From assembly GCF_028622875.1 (NCBI RefSeq), contig NZ_CP117709.1, positions 5,707,001 to 5,771,000 on the forward strand: a stretch of 64,000 bases of DNA, read 5' to 3'. The notes under the pieces are model-generated. The model did not search any database and was not told where the DNA came from. It saw nothing but the letters and a program-made list of their open reading frames with translations. Shown here piece by piece: positions 1-10,866 of this stretch (within the stretch, counting starts at the first letter, position 1; each line of letters begins with the position of its first letter). The position numbers were made by a program, and so were the translations under genes. The DNA comes from Streptomyces sp. MMBL 11-1. Lineage in GTDB: Bacteria > Actinomycetota > Actinomycetes > Streptomycetales > Streptomycetaceae.

Positions 1-479
1 CCAAGAGCCACCTCGACCTGGAGCCGGGCACCCACACGCTGAACGGCGAGGAGTCCCTCGGCCTCGTCCGTACGCGCAAGAGCGTCGGCGACGGCAGTGA
101 CCTCGGGCGCATCCAGCTCCAGCAGGCGTTCATCAAGGCGCTGATGGACCAGGCGAAGGACGTCGGGGTGTTCACCAGTCCCACCAAGCTCTACGGTCTC
201 GCGGACGCCGCCACCAAGGCCGTCACCACCGACTCCGGACTCGGCTCCGTCAAGAAGCTCACCGGTTTCGCGGGCGGCCTCAAGGGTCTCGACGCCAAGA
301 ACGTCCACATGGTGACCCTGCCCGTGGAGTACGACCCGGCCGACCCGAACCGGGTCCTGCCGCAGGAGGAGGCCGGCCGGCAGGTCTGGGCCGCCCTCAA
401 GCACGACCGGCCGATCCCCGCCTCCGCCACCGAGGAGTCGGCGGGCGACAAGGGCGACGCCGCGGAGATCGTCGAGTAG
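1..479 (+). CDS. LCP-family (LytR-CpsA-Psr) cell-wall ligase, C-terminal part
   Basis: Only the last 158 codons are present; the gene starts before the window and ends with TAG at 477-479. The visible part carries the end of the LCP catalytic domain, with the Arg-rich stretch RTRKSVGDGSDLGR followed by an IQLQQAFIKAL helix; in LCP enzymes these Arg and Asp residues hold the polyprenyl pyrophosphate. LCP proteins are membrane-anchored enzymes that move wall glycopolymers from the lipid carrier to peptidoglycan on the outer face of the membrane. The last 30 or so residues are acidic and look unstructured. The family call is firm from the motif, but substrate and N-terminal anchor cannot be judged. 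Confidence 0.85.
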   Translation, partial: KSHLDLEPGTHTLNGEESLGLVRTRKSVGDGSDLGRIQLQQAFIKALMDQAKDVGVFTSPTKLYGLADAATKAVTTDSGLGSVKKLTGFAGGLKGLDAKNVHMVTLPVEYDPADPNRVLPQEEAGRQVWAALKHDRPIPASATEESAGDKGDAAEIVE

Positions 480-514
480 CCCGCCCCTCACGCTCCGTGC
501 GCGCGCCGTAGGGG

Positions 515-541
515 GGGAATACCTGCGCTCCGCCCCCGGTT
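515..541 (+). promoter_or_regulatory. SigR-type promoter of rpmE
   Basis: GGGAAT at 515-520 and GTT at 539-541 are separated by exactly 18 bases, which is the consensus of the disulfide-stress sigma factor SigR of Streptomyces. The rpmE start lies about 100 bases downstream. L31 genes are known SigR targets in S. coelicolor (from memory). The match is seen directly; its use is inferred. Confidence 0.7.
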
Positions 542-644
542 TTGGGAGATACGGCCGGTCCTGGCAGACTGGTACGTCGGCCCCGGTTCACGGCCGCGCA
601 ATCCGCGCGGACGACCCGGCGCCCTCCCGAAACTAGGAGACACC

Positions 645-869
645 TTGAAGCGCGACATCCACCCCGAGTACGTCGAGACGCAGGTCAGCTGCACCTGCGG
701 TGCGTCGTTCACCACCCGGAGCACCATCGACAGCGGCAACATCCGCGCCGACGTCTGCTCCGAGTGCCACCCGTTCTACACGGGCAAGCAGAAGATCCTC
801 GACACCGGCGGCCGCGTGGCCCGCTTCGAGGCCCGCTTCGGCAAGGCTGCCGGCTCCGCCAGCAAGTAG
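645..869 (+). CDS. rpmE: 50S ribosomal protein L31, zinc-binding type
   Basis: The 74-residue protein is a normal-length L31 of the large ribosomal subunit. Cys16, Cys18, Cys38 and Cys41 form the CxC...CxxC zinc site of the C+ type, whose loss of zinc under oxidation or starvation frees L31 for exchange with a Cys-less paralogue. The start is TTG at 645; AGGAG at 635-639 sits 5 bases before it. A promoter matching the SigR consensus lies upstream and a strong terminator follows at 880-930, so it is probably mainly a single-gene transcript with some read-through into prfA. Confidence 0.96.
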   Translation: MKRDIHPEYVETQVSCTCGASFTTRSTIDSGNIRADVCSECHPFYTGKQKILDTGGRVARFEARFGKAAGSASK

Positions 870-879
870 CGAGCCACTG

Positions 880-930
880 CGCCGGTTCACGGCGCCCTCT
901 TCCCGGGGGGCGTCGGAACCGGCGTTTTTT
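880..930 (+). terminator. Rho-independent terminator after rpmE
   Basis: CGCCGGTTC (880-888) pairs perfectly with GAACCGGCG (916-924) and is followed by six T (925-930). The 27-base loop can fold further. It lies 11 bases after the rpmE stop codon. Confidence 0.8.
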
Positions 931-1026
931 CCGGTCGGGTGCCCGGGGGAGCCCCCGCCGGACGCCCCACCGGGCAGTACGCCCTCCAGCAGGCCCGCAG
1001 ACGCACACCCAACCAGGAGCCCCCGA

Positions 1027-2103
1027 ATGTTCGAGGCGGTCGAGGAACTGATCGGTGAACACACCGGTCTTGAGAAGAAGCTCGCCGACCCGTCGGTCCA
1101 CGCCGACCAGGCCAACGCGCGCAAGCTGAACAAGCGCTACGCGGAGCTGACCCCGATCGTCTCCACGTACCGGACCTGGAAGCAGACCGGCGAGGACATC
1201 GAGACCGCCCGCGAGTACGCCGCGGACGACCCCGACTTCGCCGCCGAGGTCAAGGACCTGGAGAAGCAGCGCGAAGAGCTCACCGAGAAGCTCCGCCTCC
1301 TCCTCGTCCCCCGCGACCCCAGCGACGACAAGGACGTGCTCCTGGAGATCAAGGCGGGCGCCGGAGGCGACGAGTCCGCCCTGTTCGCGGGCGACCTGCT
1401 GCGCATGTACCTGCGCTACGCCGAGCGCGTCGGCTGGAAGACCGAGATCATCGACTCCACCGAGTCCGAGCTCGGCGGCTACAAGGACGTCCAGGTCGCC
1501 GTGAAGACCAAGGGCGGCAACGGCGCCACCGAGCCCGGCCAGGGCGTCTGGGCCCGGATGAAGTACGAGGGCGGCGTGCACCGTGTGCAGCGCGTGCCCT
1601 CCACCGAGTCCCAGGGCCGCATCCACACCTCCGCCGCGGGCGTGCTCGTCACCCCCGAGGCCGAGGAGGTCGACGTCGAGATCCACGCCAACGACCTGCG
1701 CATCGACGTCTACCGCTCCTCGGGCCCCGGCGGCCAGTCCGTCAACACGACCGACTCCGCCGTCCGCATCACGCACCTGCCCACCGGCGTCGTCGCCTCC
1801 TGCCAGAACGAGAAGAGCCAGCTCCAGAACAAGGAGCAGGCCATGCGCATCCTGCGCTCCCGGCTGCTGGCCGCCGCCCAGGAGGCCGCCGAGCAGGAGG
1901 CCTCCGACGTACGCCGCAGCCAGGTCCGCACCGTCGACCGCTCCGAGAAGATCCGGACGTACAACTTCCCCGAAAACCGCATCTCGGACCACCGCGTCGG
2001 CTTCAAGGCGTACAACTTGGACCAGGTGCTCGACGGAGAGCTGGACGCCGTCATCCAGGCATGCGTCGACGCCGACTCCGCCGCCAAGCTCGCCAACGCG
2101 TAA
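1027..2103 (+). CDS. prfA: Peptide chain release factor 1
   Basis: This 358-residue class I release factor reads UAA and UAG stop codons and triggers peptide release. The peptidyl-transferase GGQ motif is at residues 235-237 within [10 protein letters not shown]. The codon-recognition PxT tripeptide is present as PST within [14 protein letters not shown], which identifies RF1 rather than RF2 (SPF). AGGAG at 1015-1019 lies 7 bases before the ATG. prmC, which methylates the Gln of the GGQ motif, follows 46 bases later, so enzyme and substrate are co-transcribed, as in many bacteria. Confidence 0.98.
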   Translation: MFEAVEELIGEHTGLEKKLADPSVHADQANARKLNKRYAELTPIVSTYRTWKQTGEDIETAREYAADDPDFAAEVKDLEKQREELTEKLRLLLVPRDPSDDKDVLLEIKAGAGGDESALFAGDLLRMYLRYAERVGWKTEIIDSTESELGGYKDVQVAVKTKGGNGATEPGQGVWARMKYEGGVHRVQRVPSTESQGRIHTSAAGVLVTPEAEEVDVEIHANDLRIDVYRSSGPGGQSVNTTDSAVRITHLPTGVVASCQNEKSQLQNKEQAMRILRSRLLAAAQEAAEQEASDVRRSQVRTVDRSEKIRTYNFPENRISDHRVGFKAYNLDQVLDGELDAVIQACVDADSAAKLANA

Positions 2104-2149
2104 GCGACCCGCCCGCCCCGCACACCCGTAACCCGTACGGAGAACCGCG

Positions 2150-2995
2150 ATGAACCTGCTGCTCGCCGAGGTGGCCCAGGCCACCCAGCGGCTGGCCGAC
2201 GCCGGTGTCCCCTCACCGCGATTCGACGCCGAGGAACTCGCGGCCTTCGTCCACGGGGTGAAGCGGGGCGCGCTGCACACGGTGCCCGACACGGACTTCG
2301 ACGCCCGGTACTGGGAGACGATCGCCCGCCGCGAGGCCCGCGAACCGCTCCAGCACATCACCGGCCGCGCCTTCTTCCGCTACCTGGAGCTCCAGGTCGG
2401 ACCCGGCGTCTTCGTGCCCCGCCCGGAGACCGAGTCCGTCGTCGGCTGGGCCATAGACGCGGTGCGCGCGATGGACGTCGTCGAACCCGTCGTCGTCGAC
2501 CTGTGCACGGGGTCGGGCGCCATCGCGCTCGCCATGGCGCAGGAGGTCCCCCGCTCCCGTGTGCACGCCGTGGAGCTGTCCGAGGACGCGCTCAGGTGGA
2601 CGCGGAAGAACGCCGAGGGGTCCAGGGTCACCGTGCACAAGGGAGACGCCCTGAGCGCCCTTCCCGAGCTCGACGGCCAGGTCGACCTGGTCATCTCCAA
2701 CCCGCCGTACATCCCGCTCACCGAGTGGGAGTACGTCGCCCCCGAGGCCCGCGACCACGACCCGGAGATGGCCCTGTTCTCCGGCGAGGACGGCCTCGAC
2801 ACCATCCGCGGCATCGAACGCACCGCCCACCGTCTGCTGCGCCCCGGCGGCCTCGTCGTCATCGAGCACGCCGACACCCAGGGCGGCCAGGTGCCGTGGA
2901 TCTTCACCGAGGAGCGGGGCTGGGCGGACGCCGCCGACCACCCCGACCTCAACAAGCGGCCCCGGTTCGCGACCGCCCGCAAGGCCATGCCGTGA
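2150..2995 (+). CDS. prmC: Release factor N5-glutamine methyltransferase
   Basis: This 281-residue SAM-dependent methyltransferase modifies the Gln side chain of the GGQ motif of release factors. It shows the N-terminal helical domain, the SAM-binding motif VVDLCTGSGAIALAMA, and the diagnostic catalytic NPPY at residues 184-187 (SNPPYIPLTEWE). The upstream sequence gives a GGAG-type ribosome site before ATG 2150. It lies directly behind prfA, its substrate gene, and before tsaC, an order typical of actinobacteria. Confidence 0.97.
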   Translation: MNLLLAEVAQATQRLADAGVPSPRFDAEELAAFVHGVKRGALHTVPDTDFDARYWETIARREAREPLQHITGRAFFRYLELQVGPGVFVPRPETESVVGWAIDAVRAMDVVEPVVVDLCTGSGAIALAMAQEVPRSRVHAVELSEDALRWTRKNAEGSRVTVHKGDALSALPELDGQVDLVISNPPYIPLTEWEYVAPEARDHDPEMALFSGEDGLDTIRGIERTAHRLLRPGGLVVIEHADTQGGQVPWIFTEERGWADAADHPDLNKRPRFATARKAMP

Positions 2996-3047
2996 CCGGC
3001 GCCCGGCACCACCACCCGTACCCGTACCCGCTCCAGGAGGCCGGCTG

Positions 3048-3695
3048 ATGGCTCGGCGATACGACTGCAACGACGCCACCGACCGGACCACGGGTCTGCG
3101 CGAGGCCGCATCGGCCGTCCGCCGGGGCGAACTGGTCGTGCTGCCCACCGACACCGTGTACGGGATCGGTGCGGACGCCTTCACCTCGGAGGCCGTCGCG
3201 GACCTGCTGGACGCCAAGGGCCGGGGCCGCAACATGCCCACCCCCGTCCTCATCGGCTCGCCCAACACCCTGCACGGCCTGGTCACCGACTTCTCCGAGG
3301 ACGCCTGGGAGCTCGTCGACGCCTTCTGGCCCGGCGCCCTCACCCTCGTCGCCAAGCACCAGCCCTCCCTCCAGTGGGACCTCGGCGACACCCGCGGCAC
3401 CGTCGCCATCCGGATGCCCCTGCACCCGGTCGCCATCGAGCTGCTGACCGAGGTCGGCCCGATGGCCGTCTCCAGCGCCAACCTCACCGGGCACCCCTCG
3501 CCCGAGGACTGCGACGCCGCCCAGGGCATGCTCGGCGACTCCGTCTCCGTCTACCTCGACGGCGGCCCGACGCCCGGCATCGTGCCGTCCTCGATCGTCG
3601 ACGTCACCGGTGCCACCCCGGTCCTGCTGCGCGCCGGCGCCCTCTCCGCGGAGGAGCTGCGCAAGGTGGTCCCCGACCTCGAGGTGGCCAATTGA
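3048..3695 (+). CDS. tsaC: L-threonylcarbamoyladenylate synthase (YrdC domain)
   Basis: The 215-residue protein makes threonylcarbamoyl-AMP from threonine, bicarbonate and ATP, the first step of the t6A37 modification of ANN-decoding tRNAs. Seen: the YrdC core with LPTDTVYGIGADA, the basic loop GRGRNMPTPVLIG, PGALTLV and MAVSSANLTG. Its length is that of a YrdC domain alone (TsaC type) without the C-terminal Sua5 domain. AGGAGG lies just before ATG 3048. Its stop overlaps the TTG start of the next gene (TTGA), so the two are translationally coupled. Confidence 0.93.
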   Translation: MARRYDCNDATDRTTGLREAASAVRRGELVVLPTDTVYGIGADAFTSEAVADLLDAKGRGRNMPTPVLIGSPNTLHGLVTDFSEDAWELVDAFWPGALTLVAKHQPSLQWDLGDTRGTVAIRMPLHPVAIELLTEVGPMAVSSANLTGHPSPEDCDAAQGMLGDSVSVYLDGGPTPGIVPSSIVDVTGATPVLLRAGALSAEELRKVVPDLEVAN

Positions 3696-4333
3696 CCGCC
3701 CCCGAGGGGCGTGGCATAGCGGGGCGGACCGACACCTTCCGCATCCTCCACGTCAGCACCGGCAACGTCTGCCGCTCACCGATCACCGAGCGGCTGACCC
3801 GCCATGCCCTGGTGGACCGGCTCGGCGACCCGCTCAGTGGCGGCCTCGTCGTGGAGAGCGCGGGCACCTGGGGCCACGAGGGCGCGCCCATGGAGGCCAA
3901 CGCCGAGATCGTCCTCGCCGACTTCGGCGCGGACGCCACCGGCTTCGTCGGCCGCGAGCTGCTGGACGAGCACGTGATCCGCGCCGACCTGGTCCTCACC
4001 GCCACCCGCGACCACCGCGCCCAGGTCATCTCCATGGGCCACTCCGCGGGCCTGCGCACCTTCACGCTCAAGGAGTTCACCCGGCTGGTGCGCGCCATCG
4101 ACCCGGCCACCCTGCCGGACCCGCGTGACGAGGGTGTCGTCGAGCGCGCCCGCGCCCTGGTGCGCGCCGCCGCCGCGCTGCGCGGCTGGCTGCTGGCCCC
4201 GACCGCCGACGCGGACGAGGTCTACGACCCCTACGGCGCCCCCATCACCTTCTTCCGCTCCATCGGCGACGAGATCAACCAGGCGCTCGACCCCGTCGTC
4301 ACCGCGCTCACCGGCGTACGCGCCCCGCACTGA
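3692..4333 (+). CDS. Low-molecular-weight protein-tyrosine-phosphatase homologue lacking the nucleophilic Cys
   Basis: This 213-residue protein has the LMW-PTP fold signature near its N terminus, but the P-loop reads HVSTGNVCRSP. The nucleophile of the family (V-C-x-G-N-x-C-R-S) is replaced by Ser22 (codon AGC at 3755-3757), while the second Cys (27) and Arg28 remain. A DP dipeptide that could carry the general acid is present in LPDPRD. The start is TTG 3692, overlapping the tsaC stop; an upstream in-frame extension lies inside tsaC and is rejected. It is followed by glyA after 150 bases. It may be a pseudo-phosphatase, a phospho-ligand-binding protein or a Ser-based enzyme. The family is certain and the activity is not. 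Confidence 0.85.
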   Translation: MTAPEGRGIAGRTDTFRILHVSTGNVCRSPITERLTRHALVDRLGDPLSGGLVVESAGTWGHEGAPMEANAEIVLADFGADATGFVGRELLDEHVIRADLVLTATRDHRAQVISMGHSAGLRTFTLKEFTRLVRAIDPATLPDPRDEGVVERARALVRAAAALRGWLLAPTADADEVYDPYGAPITFFRSIGDEINQALDPVVTALTGVRAPH

Positions 4334-4483
4334 CGGGGCGTGCGCACGCCCTGCCTGGCGCGGGTGCGCCGACCGGCGTACGGCGCCCCGTGACAGCGGG
4401 CACGGCGCCCGGCCCCGGCCTACATTGGAGCTGACACCGGCACCCCTCGCCGGCGCACCCACCTCCAGGCCCGGAGCCTTCCC

Positions 4484-5764
<1,281 letters not shown>

Positions 5765-5908
5765 CGGAGCCCGCGGTACCCGGAGCGTCGGACTCCGCGG
5801 TATCCGGGGCACACGAACCCTGTGCAACCATCACCCGTACCGTGGAGTCCTTGTTTCAGAGACTAGGGTGTGGTTTTTGGATGGCCGGCGAGTTCTGTGG
5901 GGCAGCCC

Positions 5909-7285
5909 GTGCGTGATTACCTGCTGACGCTCTGTGTTACGGCGGCGGTGACCTATCTGCTGACCGGACCGGTGCGTAAGTTCGCCATCGCGGTCGGGGC
6001 GATGCCCGCGATCCGTGCGCGTGACGTCCACCGCGAGCCGACACCCCGGCTCGGTGGGATCGCCATGTTCGGCGGACTGTGCGCGGGGCTCATCGTCGCC
6101 GACCACCTCTACAACCTGAACAGCGTCTTCGAACTCTCCAACGAGCCGAGAGCCCTGCTCTCCGGCGCCGCGCTCATCTGGCTGATCGGCGTCCTGGACG
6201 ACAAGTTCGAGATCGACGCCCTGATCAAGCTCGGCGGCCAGATGATCGCCGCCGCCGTCATGGTGATCCAGGGTCTGACGATCCTGTGGTTGCCGATCCC
6301 CGGCGTCGGCACGGTCGCCCTGACCCAGTGGCAGGGCACGCTGCTCACGGTGGCGCTGGTCGTCATCACGATCAACGCGGTCAACTTCGTCGACGGCCTG
6401 GACGGGCTCGCGGCGGGCATGGTGTGCATCGCGTCGGCGGCGTTCTTCCTGTACGCGTACCGCCTCTGGTACGGGTACGGGATCGAGGCGGCGGCCCCCG
6501 CGACCCTGTTCGCGGCGATCCTGATGGGCATGTGCCTCGGCTTCCTGCCGCACAACATGCACCCCGCGCGGATCTTCATGGGCGACTCGGGCTCGATGCT
6601 GATCGGCCTGGTGCTGTCGGCGGGCGCGATCTCGATCACGGGGCAGGTCGACCCGGACCTCATGAAGCTCTTCGAGGGCAGCGAGCGCGAGGCCACCCAC
6701 GCCCTGCTGCCGGTCTTCATCCCGCTGGTGCTGCCGCTGACGATCATCGCGATCCCGGCCGCCGACCTGGTCCTCGCCATCGTCCGGCGCACCTGGAACG
6801 GCCAGTCGCCGTTCGCCGCCGACCGGGGCCACCTGCACCACCGGCTGCTGGAGATCGGCCACTCGCACAGCCGGGCCGTGCTGATCATGTACTTCTGGTC
6901 GGCTCTCATCGCCTTCGGCGCCGTCGGCTACTCGGTGCACTCGGCCTCGATGTGGATCGTCTTCGTCATCATGGCGTCGAGCGCGGTGGGCCTCGTCCTG
7001 CTGCTGATGCCGCGCTTCACCCCGCGCGCCCCGCACTGGGCCAACCGCTTCGTGCCGCCCCGCTACCGCCACCGGTCGGCGGAGGAGGATTCCACCCTCC
7101 CGTACGGGGAGGAGCCGGCGACCGTGACCTCCGGAGCCCAACTGGGCCCGGGGGACGCCAGGATGGACGAGGAGGCCGACGAGCGGGCTCCCGTGGCGGT
7201 CGGAGTGTCCGGCGTCAACGGCGCTACCGCGATCGGCGCTCGTTCGCGGTTCCCTGATCACCACTCGATCGACTCCTCGCGCTGA
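5909..7285 (+). CDS. Polyprenyl-phosphate N-acetylhexosamine-1-phosphate transferase (WecA/TagO/MraY family)
   Basis: This 458-residue membrane enzyme transfers a sugar-1-phosphate from a UDP-sugar to a polyprenyl phosphate, the first step of wall glycopolymer synthesis. Visible are about ten membrane segments, the DD motif in GVLDDKFEIDA, the NFVDGLDGLAAG loop, the metal-binding FMGDSGSM and the HHR motif in GHLHHRLLEIGHS. The C-terminal 80 residues are hydrophilic. I chose GTG 5909 (RDYLLTL...), with a G-rich ribosome site ending near 5902. An upstream GTG at 5870 would add 13 residues and cannot be excluded. It precedes the atp operon, a conserved actinobacterial neighbourhood. Confidence 0.93.
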   Translation: MRDYLLTLCVTAAVTYLLTGPVRKFAIAVGAMPAIRARDVHREPTPRLGGIAMFGGLCAGLIVADHLYNLNSVFELSNEPRALLSGAALIWLIGVLDDKFEIDALIKLGGQMIAAAVMVIQGLTILWLPIPGVGTVALTQWQGTLLTVALVVITINAVNFVDGLDGLAAGMVCIASAAFFLYAYRLWYGYGIEAAAPATLFAAILMGMCLGFLPHNMHPARIFMGDSGSMLIGLVLSAGAISITGQVDPDLMKLFEGSEREATHALLPVFIPLVLPLTIIAIPAADLVLAIVRRTWNGQSPFAADRGHLHHRLLEIGHSHSRAVLIMYFWSALIAFGAVGYSVHSASMWIVFVIMASSAVGLVLLLMPRFTPRAPHWANRFVPPRYRHRSAEEDSTLPYGEEPATVTSGAQLGPGDARMDEEADERAPVAVGVSGVNGATAIGARSRFPDHHSIDSSR

Positions 7286-7380
7286 AGATTCGGAACTCAG
7301 GGCGCATTACCAGACATTGCGACCTCTTGTCGTGCTCACACGCACGGATTAGCTCTCATGTGTGACAGTTGGCACACCTT

Positions 7381-7396
7381 TGAGGTAAAGACCTCA
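7381..7396. promoter_or_regulatory. Inverted repeat in the atp operon promoter region
   Basis: TGAGGT (7381-7386) and ACCTCA (7391-7396) form a perfect 6-bp inverted repeat with AAAG between the arms. It lies in the relatively AT-rich 267-base gap before atpI. TTGAGG (7380-7385) followed after 16 bases by TAGTTT (7402-7407) is a possible -35/-10 pair overlapping it. Operator function is inferred. Confidence 0.4.
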
Positions 7397-7552
7397 TCAA
7401 ATAGTTTGTGATACCGTTCACGAGACCCGGTGACGGAGCCGAAGGACCCTGGTAGGACGGTCCATTGGCCCGAAAATCCGCCTCGCGGACCGGGCCTACG
7501 CTCGTCCATGACGACGCCCCATTCCTCCCCTCAGACCAGTGGAGCTGCCGCC

Positions 7553-7993
7553 ATGCAGTCCGACATGCGCGAAGTGCTGCGCATCGCCGTCCCCACCGCC
7601 GCGGTGGGCGCCATCGCCACGCTTGTCGGCGGGCTGCTCGCCGGTGGCGAGGGGGCGATCGGTGCCGCGGTGGGCTGCGTGGTCGTGATCGTCTTCATGG
7701 CGCTCGGGCTGCTGGCGCTCAACTGGGTCGGCAAGACCATGCCTCACCTGTTCCAGGGTATGGGGCTGATGATTTACTCGGCTCAGCTCGTGCTCCTGCT
7801 CATCTTCATCCTGAGCATCAGGAACACCTCGCTCTTCGACCTTCAGGTCTTCGCCCTCTCGCTGGTCGCGGCCGTCATCACGTGGATCACCACGCAGGCC
7901 GTGCTGCACTCCCGGAGCAAGACCCTCTACGTCGACCCCGAGGCGGACGCCCGGAACCGTCCGGGCGGACCTGGGGGAGATCGTGATGAGTAG
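7553..7993 (+). CDS. atpI: ATP synthase operon membrane protein AtpI
   Basis: This 146-residue protein has four predicted membrane segments (for example VLRIAVPTAAVGAIATLV and MIYSAQLVLLLIFILSI) and a charged tail. Its place directly before atpB fits AtpI, which assists assembly of the c-ring. I chose ATG 7553 because GGAG at 7541-7544 lies 8 bases upstream. Upstream in-frame starts at 7508 and 7430 would add 15 or 41 residues without a good ribosome site. The sequence itself is weakly conserved, so the name rests mainly on topology and position. Confidence 0.82.
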   Translation: MQSDMREVLRIAVPTAAVGAIATLVGGLLAGGEGAIGAAVGCVVVIVFMALGLLALNWVGKTMPHLFQGMGLMIYSAQLVLLLIFILSIRNTSLFDLQVFALSLVAAVITWITTQAVLHSRSKTLYVDPEADARNRPGGPGGDRDE

Positions 7994-8211
7994 GGGCGGA
8001 ATAAAGCCATGTTCGACGTGCTGCTATCGTCCGATCTCGGTTGCGGTAGTGCGAGCGCGGGCAACAAGGCGGTCGCTTGATTCATCGCGAGGCTTCGGGC
8101 CCGGCCGCCGCCTCCTCACCGTAAGAACCAGTCCGGTGCCGACCTGCGGCCACCCGCCGCTCCGACACAACGAGGTAGCCGCATCCATGCGCCATGCAGA
8201 AGGAGCTCTTG

Positions 8212-9352
<1,141 letters not shown>

Positions 9353-9389
9353 CGTTGTGGCTGTAGCCCCATTCGACGAAAGGTCCACC

Positions 9390-9926
9390 ATGATGTACCT
9401 GGCAGCCGAGGAACCGCAGATGCCTCTGCTCCCGGTCTGGCCTGAAGTCGTCATCGGCTTGATCTGCTTCGGCATCGTCTTCTTCGTCTTCTCGAAGAAG
9501 CTGCTTCCGGTGATCAACAAGACCCTGGAAGAGCGCCGCGAGGCGATCGAGGGTGGCATCGAGAAGGCCGAAGCGGCTCAGACCGAGGCCCAGAGCGTCC
9601 TTGAGCAGTACAAGGCTCAGCTCGCCGAAGCCCGCCACGAGGCCGCCCGTCTGCGCCAGGAGGCGCAGGAGCAGGGTGCCGTCATCATCCAGGAGATGAA
9701 GGCGGAAGGTCAGCGGCAGCGCGAGGAGATCATCGCCGCCGGCCACACCCAGATCGAGGCCGACCGCAAGGCCGCTGCCTCGGCGCTGCGCCAGGACGTG
9801 GGCAAGCTCGCCACCGACCTGGCCGGCAAGCTCGTCGGCGAGTCCCTCCAGGACCACGCCCGGCAGAGTGGCACCGTCGACCGATTCCTCGACGAGCTCG
9901 AGGCGAAGGCCGAGGCCGCCCGATGA
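9390..9926 (+). CDS. atpF: ATP synthase Fo subunit b
   Basis: This 178-residue stator subunit has one N-terminal membrane helix (roughly residues 17-39, VVIGLICFGIVFFVFSKKLL) followed by a long charged helix rich in Ala, Glu, Gln and Arg that dimerises and reaches up to F1. Two ATGs lie side by side (9390, 9393); GAAAGG at 9378-9383 supports 9390. Its stop overlaps the atpH start (ATGA at 9923-9926), so the two stator subunits are translationally coupled. Confidence 0.96.
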   Translation: MMYLAAEEPQMPLLPVWPEVVIGLICFGIVFFVFSKKLLPVINKTLEERREAIEGGIEKAEAAQTEAQSVLEQYKAQLAEARHEAARLRQEAQEQGAVIIQEMKAEGQRQREEIIAAGHTQIEADRKAAASALRQDVGKLATDLAGKLVGESLQDHARQSGTVDRFLDELEAKAEAAR

Positions 9927-10738
9927 ACAGCGCGAGCCGCGAAGCACTGGCTGCCGCACGCGAGCGTCTCGACGCGCTGACCGACAACACGTCGGTCGAC
10001 GCGGCGAAGCTCGCCGAGGAGCTGGCATCGGTCACCGCGCTGCTCCACCGCGAAGTGTCCCTGCGCCGGGTCCTCACCGACCCGGCCCAGAGCGGCGAGA
10101 GCAAGGCCGAGCTGGCCGCGCGTCTGCTCGGCGGACAGGTCGGCGGCGAGACCATCGACCTGGTCTCCGGACTGGTGCGGTCCCGCTGGTCGCAGTCGCG
10201 TGACCTGGTGGACTCGGTCGAGGAACTGGCGAACACCGCAGACCTCACCGCGGCCCAGCGCGGCGGCCGCCTCGACGACGTCGAGGACGAGCTGTTCCGG
10301 TTCGGCCGGATCGTCGGCTCCGACAAGGAGCTGCGCTCCGCGCTCACCAGCCGTACGGCCACGGCGTCCGCCAAGGGCGAGCTGCTGCGCAGCCTGCTCG
10401 GCGGCAAGGCGCAGCCGGTCACCGAGCGGATCATCGTCCGCCTGGTCACCCAGCCCCGTGGACGTAGCCTGGAAGCAGGGCTGGACTCGCTGTCCAAGCT
10501 CGCCGCGGAGCGCCGGGACCGCATGGTCGCCGTCGTCACCTCGGCGGTGCCGCTCAGCGACCGGCAGAAGCAGCGCCTCGGCGACGCCCTGGCGAAGCTC
10601 TACGGCCGGCAGATGCACCTGAACCTGGACGTGGACCCCGCGGTCCTCGGCGGGATCTCGGTGCGCGTCGGTGACGAGATCATCAACGGCACCGTCGCGG
10701 AGCGCCTCGAAGAGGCGACCCGGCGCATGGCCGGCTGA
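9923..10738 (+). CDS. atpH: ATP synthase F1 subunit delta
   Basis: Delta ties the b-dimer to the top of the alpha/beta hexamer. At 271 residues it is about 90 longer than the E. coli protein, the usual length in Streptomyces. The C-terminal part has the family motif, including [15 protein letters not shown] and the segment [19 protein letters not shown]. It starts inside the atpF stop codon (ATGA). A hairpin and a 128-base spacer separate it from atpA. Confidence 0.95.
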   Translation: MNSASREALAAARERLDALTDNTSVDAAKLAEELASVTALLHREVSLRRVLTDPAQSGESKAELAARLLGGQVGGETIDLVSGLVRSRWSQSRDLVDSVEELANTADLTAAQRGGRLDDVEDELFRFGRIVGSDKELRSALTSRTATASAKGELLRSLLGGKAQPVTERIIVRLVTQPRGRSLEAGLDSLSKLAAERRDRMVAVVTSAVPLSDRQKQRLGDALAKLYGRQMHLNLDVDPAVLGGISVRVGDEIINGTVAERLEEATRRMAG

Positions 10739-10802
10739 CACAGCGCAAGAACAAGCAAGACCAGCGGCCCGGTTGGGCCGTGCAGAAATTGCAGAAGATT
10801 CC

Positions 10803-10818
10803 TGGGGGTCGGCCCCCA
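10803..10818 (+). other. Hairpin between atpH and atpA
   Basis: TGGGGG (10803-10808) and CCCCCA (10813-10818) form a perfect 6-bp stem with a TCGG loop. It sits in the only sizeable non-coding gap in the middle of the operon and has no T-run, so it is more likely an RNA-processing or stability element than a terminator. Confidence 0.5.
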
Positions 10819-10866
10819 GACCCCCTTAAGAAACTTCGGGCCCAACAAGGAGAGCAGGGAACCCAG

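Noticed and set aside
3374..3691. Longer N terminus for the phosphatase-like protein
   Set aside because: This part lies inside tsaC in another frame and is Arg/His-rich; the TTG at 3692 gives the family N terminus.
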